Below, one piece after another: positions 1 to 6,341 of a stretch of DNA of 9,529 nucleotides (the first letter of the stretch is position 1; every line of letters starts with the position of its first letter). The position numbers and the translations under genes are program-made. The stretch is taken from NCBI GenBank assembly GCA_025800435.1, contig JAOXRV010000045.1, positions 1-9,529 on the forward strand. The letters run 5' to 3'. The DNA comes from Cellvibrionaceae bacterium. GTDB lineage: Bacteria > Pseudomonadota > Gammaproteobacteria > Pseudomonadales > Cellvibrionaceae. The notes beneath the pieces were generated by a model. The model did not search any database, was not told where the DNA came from, and saw only the letters and a program-made list of their open reading frames with translations.

Positions 1-86
1 CACTTAGCAGAAAACTTTTTATAATCATCTTTACCTACAAAAGATCACTCAGAAACAGCTCAAGACTGAAGAGTCAAAGCTTATTC

Positions 87-125
87 GTGGGCAGCCTTAA
101 CTCAATCTAAGAAAAGGCCGCCCAC
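87..125. repeat. imperfect inverted repeat downstream of the small secreted protein gene
   Basis: The arms GTGGGCAGCC (87-96) and GGCCGCCCAC (116-125) pair over 10 positions with one mismatch, around a 19-base AT-rich loop. The structure begins 12 bases past the stop codon of the minus-strand gene that ends at 138. It could be a 3'-end hairpin of that transcript. Neither strand has a T-run after the stem, so a standard intrinsic terminator is not supported. Confidence 0.45.
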
Positions 126-137
126 TTAGCTGACACC

Positions 138-602
138 CTAATTCGGCACCCTATAAAAGAAATATCTAATCCGCCTGCGCCTAAAATCTGGTTCCGACAG
201 GTCAATCCAAAACTTATCTTTACCCAGCCAATTAACAACCTCCACATATTGGTCGCCACTCCCTTTTAAATTCAATATGGCCGTCTGATTATGCCCACTG
301 AAAAGAATCCGATAGCCGTAAGAATGCTCTTCACCTTCAATCAGCCCAGCTTTGTTATTATGGCTACACTCATGTACATCAATAACTTCTTTAATTCGCG
401 CGCTATCTATGTGCAGGCTTGTTTTTTCGCTTATACATTTCAACAAAGCCAGCCGCAAAGAGTTCATGCCAACACTTAAGCTGTTATATTTAATTGTTTC
501 AGGAACGGCTACTTTCCATTTACCGCGAACGTCCGCAGCCGATAAACTTGTGGGCAAGGCGATAATGAGGAAAGCGATTATTCCAGGCAGAAATTTGGTC
601 AT
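138..602 (-). CDS. secreted protein of unknown function
   Basis: I do not recognise this 154-residue protein. Residues 1-22 look like a Sec signal peptide: Met-Thr-Lys, a hydrophobic core, then SLSA before AD, a good signal peptidase I site. This predicts a mature periplasmic or secreted protein of about 132 residues. The mature part starts with a GKWKV stretch, is rich in alternating polar and hydrophobic residues (probably beta-rich), and has two cysteines (Cys56, Cys79) that could form a disulfide. A run of four arginines near residue 141 precedes an aromatic C-terminus (RYFFYRVPN). The ATG at 602 is preferred over an in-frame TTG at 620 because it puts the signal peptide at the N-terminus; only a weak GGA lies just upstream of it. 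The gene stands alone, separated from the fadBA operon upstream by a terminator. A lipocalin-like fold is possible but not shown. Confidence 0.7.
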   Translation of the reverse strand: MTKFLPGIIAFLIIALPTSLSAADVRGKWKVAVPETIKYNSLSVGMNSLRLALLKCISEKTSLHIDSARIKEVIDVHECSHNNKAGLIEGEEHSYGYRILFSGHNQTAILNLKGSGDQYVEVVNWLGKDKFWIDLSEPDFRRRRIRYFFYRVPN

Positions 603-752
603 ATTCCGGCTTTTGTGCAAGTGGCAAGAAACCGCTATTGCAGCACCAGAGGGGCAAATCGGATATAGGTATAGGGAATGGAAGATTGGCTTAGCTTATC
701 AGACAAACTTCGTAGATAGAGATAGTTTTAAATCACGCTTACGCTGGGGCAC

Positions 753-766
753 CTCGAACTATCGAG
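753..766. repeat. 14-bp palindrome between fadA terminator and secreted-protein gene
   Basis: CTCGA and TCGAG are perfect inverted arms around ACTA. The site lies about 150 bases upstream of the minus-strand gene starting at 602 and 30 bases from the fadA terminator. It could be a small operator, or chance. No -35/-10 pair could be assigned with confidence in 603-795. Confidence 0.25.
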
Positions 767-795
767 CTTGGCCTTTAGCACCGCCCTAAACGCAA

Positions 796-825
796 AAAGC
801 CGACTGCCCCAGGGCAGTCGGCTTT
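796..825 (-). terminator. rho-independent terminator of the fadBA operon
   Basis: The arms AAAGCCGACTGCCC (796-809) and GGGCAGTCGGCTTT (812-825) are perfectly complementary over 14 bases, which in practice gives a 13-pair GC-rich stem with a four-base loop. Read on the minus strand, the stem runs into a TTTTT tract (798-794). It lies 22 bases past the fadA stop. On the plus strand the stem is followed by TTTGAGTTTT, so some bidirectional activity is possible. This is the clearest terminator in the window. Confidence 0.9.
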
Positions 826-847
826 GAGTTTTAGCGAGCCCTAAAAC

Positions 848-2023
848 TTAGAGCTTTTCGATCACGGTGCTGATGCCCTGGCCCAAACCAATACACATGG
901 TGGACAGGCCGTAGCGGCCGTTGTTCTGGCGCATTACATTCAGCAGGGTGCCGGTGATACGGGCACCGGAGCAACCGAAGGGGTGGCCCAGGGCGATGGC
1001 GCCGCCGTGTAGGTTGACCTTCTCGTTCATGCTGTCGAGCAGGTTCAGGTCTTTCAGCACGGGCAGGGCCTGGGCGGCAAAGGCTTCGTTGAGTTCAACA
1101 AAGTCAATGTCGTCGATGCTGATACCGGCGCGCTCCAGCGCTTTGTGGGTGGCGGGCACGGGGCCGTAACCCATAATGGAGGGGTCGACACCGGCAACGG
1201 CCATAGAGCGGATAACCGCCAGTGGTTCAAGGCCCAGTGCTTCGGCTTTCTCGGCTGACATTAAAATCATGCACGAGGCGCCGTCGGTAATCTGGGAAGA
1301 CGAACCGGCAGTTACGGTGCCACCTTTGGGGTTAAATACCGGGCGCAGCTGGCTCAGGCCTTCTACGGTGGTTTCGGGGCGAATGGTTTCGTCCTGCTCT
1401 ACCAGCACTTTAAAGCCGTTCTCGTCGTGGCCTTCGATGGGGATAATCTCGTCATCGAACTTACCTTCGCTGCGGGCTTTGTGAGCCAGCTGGTGAGAGC
1501 GGGCCGAGAACTCGTCCTGCTGCTCGCGGGTCATGCCGTGCATTAAGCCCAGCATTTCAGCGGTCAGGCCCATGGCGCCGGCAGCCTTGGCTACGTGCTT
1601 GGCCAGGCGGGGGTTAAAGTCTACCCCGTGGTCCATAGCCACATGGCCCATATGCTCTACCCCACCAATAATAAATACATCACCGTTATTGGTTTGAATA
1701 GCCTGGGCGGCGGTGTGCAGCGCCGACATGGATGAACCACACAAACGGCTAACGGTTTGGGCCGCCGATGTGTGCGGAATGCCAGCCAGCAGCGACACCA
1801 TACGAGCGATGTTCATGCCCTGCTCTAGGGTTTGGTTAACACAGCCCCAGATCACATCTTCGATCATGCTGGGGTCAAGCTTGGGGTTGCGGGCCAGCAG
1901 GCCTTTAATCAGGTCGGCGGAAATATCATCTGCGCGACGGTTGCGAAAACAGCCGTTCTTAGAGCGACCCATGGGGGTACGGCCGAAGTCGATAATTACT
2001 GCATCTCTTGGATTTAAGCTCAC
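848..2023 (-). CDS. fadA: acetyl-CoA acyltransferase (3-ketoacyl-CoA thiolase), beta subunit of the fatty-acid oxidation complex
   Basis: FadA cleaves 3-ketoacyl-CoA with CoA to acetyl-CoA and a shortened acyl-CoA, the last step of each beta-oxidation round, as the beta subunit of the cytosolic FadB-FadA complex. The 391-residue length fits the family (E. coli FadA is about 387). The catalytic elements are all present: nucleophile Cys95 in VSRLCGSSM, the NEAF motif at 312-315, His347 in GGAIALGHPFG, and the second cysteine Cys377 in CIGLGQG near the C-terminus. The start is a GTG at 2023, supported by an AGGAG Shine-Dalgarno (2032-2036) eight bases upstream and by the usual distance to the first conserved beta strand (DAVIIDFGRTP). 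It is the second gene of the operon, 84 bases after fadB, and is followed by a strong terminator. The FadB partnership makes FadA more likely than a biosynthetic AtoB/PhaA thiolase. Confidence 0.97.
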   Translation of the reverse strand: MSLNPRDAVIIDFGRTPMGRSKNGCFRNRRADDISADLIKGLLARNPKLDPSMIEDVIWGCVNQTLEQGMNIARMVSLLAGIPHTSAAQTVSRLCGSSMSALHTAAQAIQTNNGDVFIIGGVEHMGHVAMDHGVDFNPRLAKHVAKAAGAMGLTAEMLGLMHGMTREQQDEFSARSHQLAHKARSEGKFDDEIIPIEGHDENGFKVLVEQDETIRPETTVEGLSQLRPVFNPKGGTVTAGSSSQITDGASCMILMSAEKAEALGLEPLAVIRSMAVAGVDPSIMGYGPVPATHKALERAGISIDDIDFVELNEAFAAQALPVLKDLNLLDSMNEKVNLHGGAIALGHPFGCSGARITGTLLNVMRQNNGRYGLSTMCIGLGQGISTVIEKL

Positions 2024-2031
2024 GTCTTAAT

Positions 2032-2036
2032 CTCCT
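2032..2036 (-). promoter_or_regulatory. ribosome binding site that fixes the fadA GTG start
   Basis: The minus strand reads AGGAG, then eight bases, then GTG at 2023. There is no ATG at the expected N-terminus, so this site decides the start. Confidence 0.8.
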
Positions 2037-2054
2037 ATTTATTTACCTTATTTA

Positions 2055-2073
2055 CCCTGGGCCTGGCCCAGGG
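2055..2073 (-). repeat. intercistronic hairpin 2 (between fadB and fadA, near the fadA RBS)
   Basis: CCCTGGGC (2055-2062) and GCCCAGGG (2066-2073) form a perfect 8-bp GC-rich stem with a 3-base loop. On the minus-strand transcript it ends 18 bases before the fadA Shine-Dalgarno sequence. What follows is TAAATAAGG, not a T-run, so it is unlikely to be a full terminator. An RNA-stability or processing element is more plausible. Confidence 0.6.
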
Positions 2074-2093
2074 CATGGGTATCTGGTTAAGGT

Positions 2094-2114
2094 CTTTTAA
2101 GCCGGGCTTAAAAG
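2094..2114 (-). repeat. intercistronic hairpin 1 spanning the fadB stop codon
   Basis: CTTTTAAGCC (2094-2103) and GGCTTAAAAG (2105-2114) are perfect inverted copies around one central base; a real RNA fold would have an 8-9 bp stem and a 3-5 base loop. The fadB stop codon (2108-2110) lies inside one arm. The minus strand has TTTT within the distal arm, so weak attenuation is conceivable. Confidence 0.6.
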
Positions 2115-4258
2115 AAAGTCTCGCCGTTTTTGGCCATTTCGCGCAGACGCTCGGTGGGCTGGTACATTTCACCCAGCTCGGCGTACTTGTCGGCGGCGGC
2201 TACAAACTGGGCAATGCCCATGTCTTGAATATAGTGCAAGGCGCCACCGCGGAAGGGTGGGAAGCCAACGCCGTAGATCAAAGACATATCCACATCATTA
2301 GCGCTGTCGGCAATGCCCTCTTCCAGGCAGCGAACGGCTTCTAAACACATGGGGATCATCAGGCGCTCAACAATGGTCTCGGCCTCGAACTCTTGGCGCG
2401 GGCCAACGTGGTCACCGAGAATATCCCATACGCTCTCGTCGTAAACTTTCTTCTGGCGACCGCGACGGTCCAGCTCGTACTTGTAGTAACCGGCATCGTT
2501 CTTCTGACCGTATCGGCCAGCTTCGTACAGCACCTCGGAGGCGCCCTTGTAATCGGCGCTCATGCGGGTGGGGAAACCTTCGCGCATGACCGTACCGGCG
2601 TGTACGCCGGTATCAATACCAACCACATCACACAGATAGGCAGGGCCCATGGGCCAGCCGAATTTTTCCATCACTTTATCGATGGCGACAAAATCGGCGC
2701 CCTCTTTCATCAGGCCCATAAAGGCGCCCATATAGGGGCTTAAGATACGGTTAACCAAAAAGCCGGGGCAGTCGTTAACAACCACAGGCTTTTTACCCAT
2801 GGCCAGGGCGTAGGCCACGGTGCGGGCGACAGCTTCGTCGCTGGTTTTTTCACCGCGAATTACTTCAACTAGGGGCATTTTGTGCACTGGGTTAAAAAAG
2901 TGCATACCGCAGAAGTTTTCGGGGCGCTCAAGGGCCTCGGCCAGGTAGTTGATGGAAATAGTCGAGGTGTTCGAGGTTAAGATCGCATCTTTGCCAATCT
3001 TGGTCTCGGTCTCGGCCAGTACCGCGTGCTTAACCTTGGGGTTTTCAACCACGGCTTCAACCACCACATCGACGCCGTCAAAGCCTTCGTAGCTCAGGCT
3101 TGGGTCAATGGTGTTTAAAATACCGGCCATTTGCTCGGCGTTCATACGTCCGCGCTTAACCCGGGTAGACAGCAATTTGGTGGCCTCAGACATACCCAGG
3201 TCTAAACCTTCTTGGGCGATGTCTTTCATAATAATTGGGGTGCCTTTTAAGGCAGTTTGGTAGGCGATGCCACCGCCCATAATACCGGCGCCCAGCACCG
3301 CGGTTTTTTCAACCTTGGCAGTGGCTTTCTTGGCCCAGGTTTTACCGGTCTTGGCCAGCTCTTGGTCACCCAGGAACAGCGCCACCAGGTTTTTCGCCAC
3401 ACCGGTTTTGGCCAGCTTGGCAATGCCTTTGGCCTCTTCTTCCAGGGCGCCATCGCGGCCCAGCTTGGCGGCTTTTTGCATCACCTTAATAGCGGTAACC
3501 GGGGCTGGGTAATGGGGGCCAGCCTGACCGGCAACAAAGGCCTTAGAGGTTTCAAAGCACATCATCATTTCGATGTCGTTGAGCTTTAAGGGGTCGAGCT
3601 TTTCTTGGCGCTTGGCTTTGTAGTCGAGCTTGCCCGCCACACACTGCTCCAGCAGGGCGATACCGGCCTCTTTCAGTTTAGCCGGTTCAATCACCGCATC
3701 GACCGCACCGGCCGCTAAAGCCGCTTGGGGCTTTTGCTCTTTGCCAGAGGCAATCCACTCAATCGCGTTATCGGCGCCAATTACCCGAGGCAGGCGCACG
3801 GTGCCGCCAAACCCAGGGATAATACCCAGCTTGGTTTCGGGCAGGCCAACTTTGGCCAGGGTAGACATTACGCGGTAATCACAGCTTAGGGCCATTTCAA
3901 AACCGCCGCCTAAGGCAAAGCCGTTTACACAGCATACGGTGGGGAAAGGCAGGTCTTCGATCAGGTTAAAAACCGCTTTATTGGTTTGCAGTACGCTAGC
4001 GGCAATCTCTTCTTCGGAGCGGGAGAAGTTATCGCCAAACTCGGAAATATCGGCACCAACAATAAACACGTCTTTGCCACTGGTTACCAGCAGACCTTTG
4101 ATGTTTTCTGCCTTTTGCAGTGTCTCAGCAGCCTGACGCAGCTCGTCGGTGGTCAGGGCGTTAAATTTGTTTACGGAATCTCCTTCGAGATTGAAATTCA
4201 GCTCGGCAAAGCCGTTGTCCAACTGGCTTACCGTTAGGGCCTTTCCTGAAAAGATCAT
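2108..4258 (-). CDS. fadB: fatty-acid oxidation complex alpha subunit: enoyl-CoA hydratase / 3-hydroxyacyl-CoA dehydrogenase
   Basis: FadB is the multifunctional alpha subunit of the cytosolic beta-oxidation complex. It hydrates trans-2-enoyl-CoA, oxidises L-3-hydroxyacyl-CoA with NAD, and in this family also has isomerase/epimerase activity. At 716 residues it is close to full family length (about 715-729). The crotonase domain (about 1-190) has the oxyanion segment VGADISEF (67-74), NGFALGGGFE with Glu121, and LPETKLGIIPGFGG with Glu141, matching the two catalytic glutamates of E. coli FadB. A linker leads to the NAD-binding Rossmann motif VLGAGIMGGG (321-330). The dehydrogenase domain has TSNTSTI, catalytic His453 in GMHFFNPVHKMP, and Glu465, each offset by three from the E. 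coli numbering. C-terminal dehydrogenase repeats follow to residue 716. The ATG at 4258 has a GAGG ribosome site (4266-4269) seven bases upstream. It is the first gene of the operon with fadA. Confidence 0.97.
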   Translation of the reverse strand: MIFSGKALTVSQLDNGFAELNFNLEGDSVNKFNALTTDELRQAAETLQKAENIKGLLVTSGKDVFIVGADISEFGDNFSRSEEEIAASVLQTNKAVFNLIEDLPFPTVCCVNGFALGGGFEMALSCDYRVMSTLAKVGLPETKLGIIPGFGGTVRLPRVIGADNAIEWIASGKEQKPQAALAAGAVDAVIEPAKLKEAGIALLEQCVAGKLDYKAKRQEKLDPLKLNDIEMMMCFETSKAFVAGQAGPHYPAPVTAIKVMQKAAKLGRDGALEEEAKGIAKLAKTGVAKNLVALFLGDQELAKTGKTWAKKATAKVEKTAVLGAGIMGGGIAYQTALKGTPIIMKDIAQEGLDLGMSEATKLLSTRVKRGRMNAEQMAGILNTIDPSLSYEGFDGVDVVVEAVVENPKVKHAVLAETETKIGKDAILTSNTSTISINYLAEALERPENFCGMHFFNPVHKMPLVEVIRGEKTSDEAVARTVAYALAMGKKPVVVNDCPGFLVNRILSPYMGAFMGLMKEGADFVAIDKVMEKFGWPMGPAYLCDVVGIDTGVHAGTVMREGFPTRMSADYKGASEVLYEAGRYGQKNDAGYYKYELDRRGRQKKVYDESVWDILGDHVGPRQEFEAETIVERLMIPMCLEAVRCLEEGIADSANDVDMSLIYGVGFPPFRGGALHYIQDMGIAQFVAAADKYAELGEMYQPTERLREMAKNGETFF

Positions 4259-4517
4259 CTATCAGCCTCACTTATTGAATGGAATAAAGCCGGGCAGGCG
4301 CTGCCGCCCCACTTTGAGGGACGATTAGGTTAAAGACTCACCCCAATAGCTCCAATGGCAAAAGTGACCACATTGCCTGACAAATCGGGGCCAGCGTGGC
4401 CACTATCAAGGCGGTGAATTGGGCATTATTCAGCGATTTATGTTTAGAAATGGGCCCAACTGTGAAATCCTTAGGCCATAGACTCGCACACAAACAAGTA
4501 TAAAAATAGGTGACCCC
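4259..4517. other. divergent promoter region between fadB and the SDR gene
   Basis: This 259-base non-coding stretch must hold the promoters for both divergent units. I found no convincing match to the E. coli FadR operator or to the GAAAC-N4-GTTTC type of site bound by PsrA. One short perfect inverted repeat is present: GGCCA (4389-4393), GCG, TGGCC (4397-4401). A weak minus-strand -35/-10 pair, TTGGAG and TAACCT with a 17-base spacer, lies roughly 70-100 bases upstream of fadB but matches consensus poorly. The SDR ribosome site AGGTGA is at 4508-4513. Confidence 0.5.
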
Positions 4518-5333
4518 ATGGATTTAAACGGCAAAGTGATCATTATTACCGGTGCAGCCAACGGTATTGGCAAGGCCATGGCACAGCGGTTTGCACAACA
4601 GCAACCCCAGGCCATGGTACTGGCGGATATTGATGCCAATGGCCTTGCCGCCCTGGCCGCCGATATCGACTGCGCCGAGGCCTATCCCTGTGATATCAGC
4701 AGCGAGGTCGGGGTAAAAGAACTGGTGGCCCACACCGAAAACACCCATGGCCATATCGACCTATTTTGTGGCAATGCGGGCATTATGCGCTTAGGTGGCG
4801 TCAATACCAGCGATGCGGATTTTCAGCAGGTTTGGGATATTAATGTGCAATCCCATATCTGGGCCGCCCGCGCCGCCCTGCCAAAAATGCTCGAACGGGG
4901 CAGCGGCTATTTTTTAATCACCGCTTCAGCCGCCGGCATGCTGACCCAGCTGGGCTCGCTCAGCTACTCGATCAGCAAGCACGCGGCTCTGTCAGTTGCC
5001 GAGTGGCTGGCCATTACCCACGGCCACCAGGGTATTAAGGTATCGGCCCTGTGCCCGCAGGCAGTAGAATCCAATATGACCGCGGGCACCGATGGCAGCG
5101 TGGCCGGTATTGACGGCATGCTGCCGGCCGAGACCGTGGCCGATTGCGTGGTAGAAGCCCTGGCCGAAGAGAACTTTTTGGTGCTGCCCCACCCTAACGT
5201 AAAACAGTATTTTCAAAACAAGGCCAACGACTACGAGCGCTGGCTGGGGGGCATGAAAAAACTGCAGCGCCAGTTCGATGAGCTAATGCCCGAGAATGTG
5301 GCCGATGGCGGCCGCAATATTGGCGGCCAATAG
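4518..5333 (+). CDS. short-chain dehydrogenase/reductase (classical SDR family)
   Basis: This is a 271-residue NAD(P)-dependent oxidoreductase acting on an alcohol or carbonyl substrate that cannot be named from sequence. The classical SDR signatures appear in order: cofactor loop TGAANGIG (11-18), an acidic residue after beta-2 (Asp37 in VLADID) that favours NAD(H) over NADP(H), CDIS (58-61), GNAG (85-88), Asn109, catalytic Ser137 in ITASAAG, Tyr150 and Lys154 in YSISK, then the CPQAVES substrate-loop segment at 179-185. The C-terminal extension (about 225-271) is charged and contains YERWLGGMKKLQRQFDEL, probably helical. The ATG at 4518 follows an AGGTGA ribosome site with a four-base spacer. 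It is transcribed away from fadB and is followed after 60 bases by the hydrolase gene, with no terminator visible between, so the two probably form an operon. A role in acyl or alcohol metabolism is suggested only by location. Confidence 0.92.
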   Translation: MDLNGKVIIITGAANGIGKAMAQRFAQQQPQAMVLADIDANGLAALAADIDCAEAYPCDISSEVGVKELVAHTENTHGHIDLFCGNAGIMRLGGVNTSDADFQQVWDINVQSHIWAARAALPKMLERGSGYFLITASAAGMLTQLGSLSYSISKHAALSVAEWLAITHGHQGIKVSALCPQAVESNMTAGTDGSVAGIDGMLPAETVADCVVEALAEENFLVLPHPNVKQYFQNKANDYERWLGGMKKLQRQFDELMPENVADGGRNIGGQ

Positions 5334-5393
5334 GCACAGCTTTAGGGCGACCACTATAACTATGCAAAACTACAATAAATAAATAGCAGCAGT

Positions 5394-6341
5394 ATGACTA
5401 AACCAACTGAACACCTGGGCTACGGTATCTACCTAATCGATACCGGCATGGGCCGCCCCGGCCTAGCCGCCTGTTATTTAATTGTACACCAGGGCGAAGC
5501 GGCCATTATTGAAACCGGCACCCTTAAGTGCGTACCTCAAATAATGAATGCTATTGGCGAGTTGGGGCTTAGCCCCGAGCAGTTGCGTTATGTAATCCCC
5601 ACTCATGTGCACCTGGACCACGCTGGCGGCGCCGGCGGCTTAATGGCCGAGCTGCCCAATGCCCAGCTGATTATTCACCCTCGTGGCGCTCGCCATATGA
5701 TTGAACCGGCCAAACTTAAAGCCGGTACGGTGGCGGTCTATGGCGAAGAGATGTTTGCGGCGGTGTACGGCGATTTACTGGCCATTGATGAGGCTCGGGT
5801 AATTGTGGCCGAAGACGGCCATGAATTTTATTTGGCCGAGCGCAAATTTCAGTGCTTTGATACCCCGGGCCACGCCCGCCACCATTTGGTGGTACACGAC
5901 CCATTGAGCCAGGGCATTTTTAGTGGCGATACCTTTGGCGTGAGCTACCCCGAACTAAATGGCGCCGGTGGTGAGCGCTTTATCTTCCCGCCTAGCACGC
6001 CGGTACACTTTGACCCCGACGCCTGGGTGACCACAATTGAGCGTTTACTGACACTTGAGCCAAAACGTTTTTACCTAACCCACTACGGCATGGTCGAAAA
6101 CCCCGCGCCATTGGCAAGCAGTTTAATTGAACAAATTAACTGCTACGCCAATATTGCCCGCAATGCGGCCAATGAGCCCGACCCAAGCGCTGCCATCAAC
6201 AAGGCCCTAGAACATGACACACAGGCCCGCCTAAACGCCATTAACTGCCCAATGCCTTTTGAGCAGCGGCGCGAGCTGTTAACATTGGATAATCAAATAA
6301 ATGCCCAGGGCCTGGCCTTTTGGTTAAGCACACTACGCTGA
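5394..6341 (+). CDS. metallo-beta-lactamase-fold hydrolase
   Basis: This is a 315-residue member of the MBL-fold metallohydrolase superfamily, probably cytosolic as no signal peptide is seen. The metal site is complete: THVHLDH (70-76) supplies His71, His73, Asp75 and His76, then His160 in DTPGHARHH, Asp179 in FSGDTFG, and His230 in LTHYGMV. This fits a two-metal centre of the glyoxalase II / ETHE1-like type. The segment HPRGARHMIEPAKL followed by VYGEEM resembles a widespread uncharacterised bacterial subfamily, so the substrate (thioester, lactone or ester) is unknown. The region from about 240 to 315 is an alpha-helical C-terminal extension. The ATG at 5394 has only a weak purine-rich AGCAGCAG upstream, suggesting low or coupled translation. 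It probably shares a transcript with the SDR gene. Its stop codon abuts the stop of the convergent diguanylate cyclase gene. Confidence 0.9.
   Translation: MTKPTEHLGYGIYLIDTGMGRPGLAACYLIVHQGEAAIIETGTLKCVPQIMNAIGELGLSPEQLRYVIPTHVHLDHAGGAGGLMAELPNAQLIIHPRGARHMIEPAKLKAGTVAVYGEEMFAAVYGDLLAIDEARVIVAEDGHEFYLAERKFQCFDTPGHARHHLVVHDPLSQGIFSGDTFGVSYPELNGAGGERFIFPPSTPVHFDPDAWVTTIERLLTLEPKRFYLTHYGMVENPAPLASSLIEQINCYANIARNAANEPDPSAAINKALEHDTQARLNAINCPMPFEQRRELLTLDNQINAQGLAFWLSTLR

Noticed and set aside
352..789. 145-codon plus-strand open frame opposite the secreted-protein gene
   Set aside because: It lies mostly antisense to a gene with a clear signal peptide, has no ribosome site, and its translation shows no domain or coherent composition.
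848..4258. many plus-strand open frames opposite fadA and fadB
   Set aside because: These are antisense shadows of two highly conserved enzymes with complete catalytic motifs; none has its own motif or ribosome site.
4499..4504. TATAAA as the -10 box of the SDR gene
   Set aside because: It lies only four bases before the AGGTGA ribosome site, so transcription would begin at or after that site. It is more likely part of the AT-rich leader.
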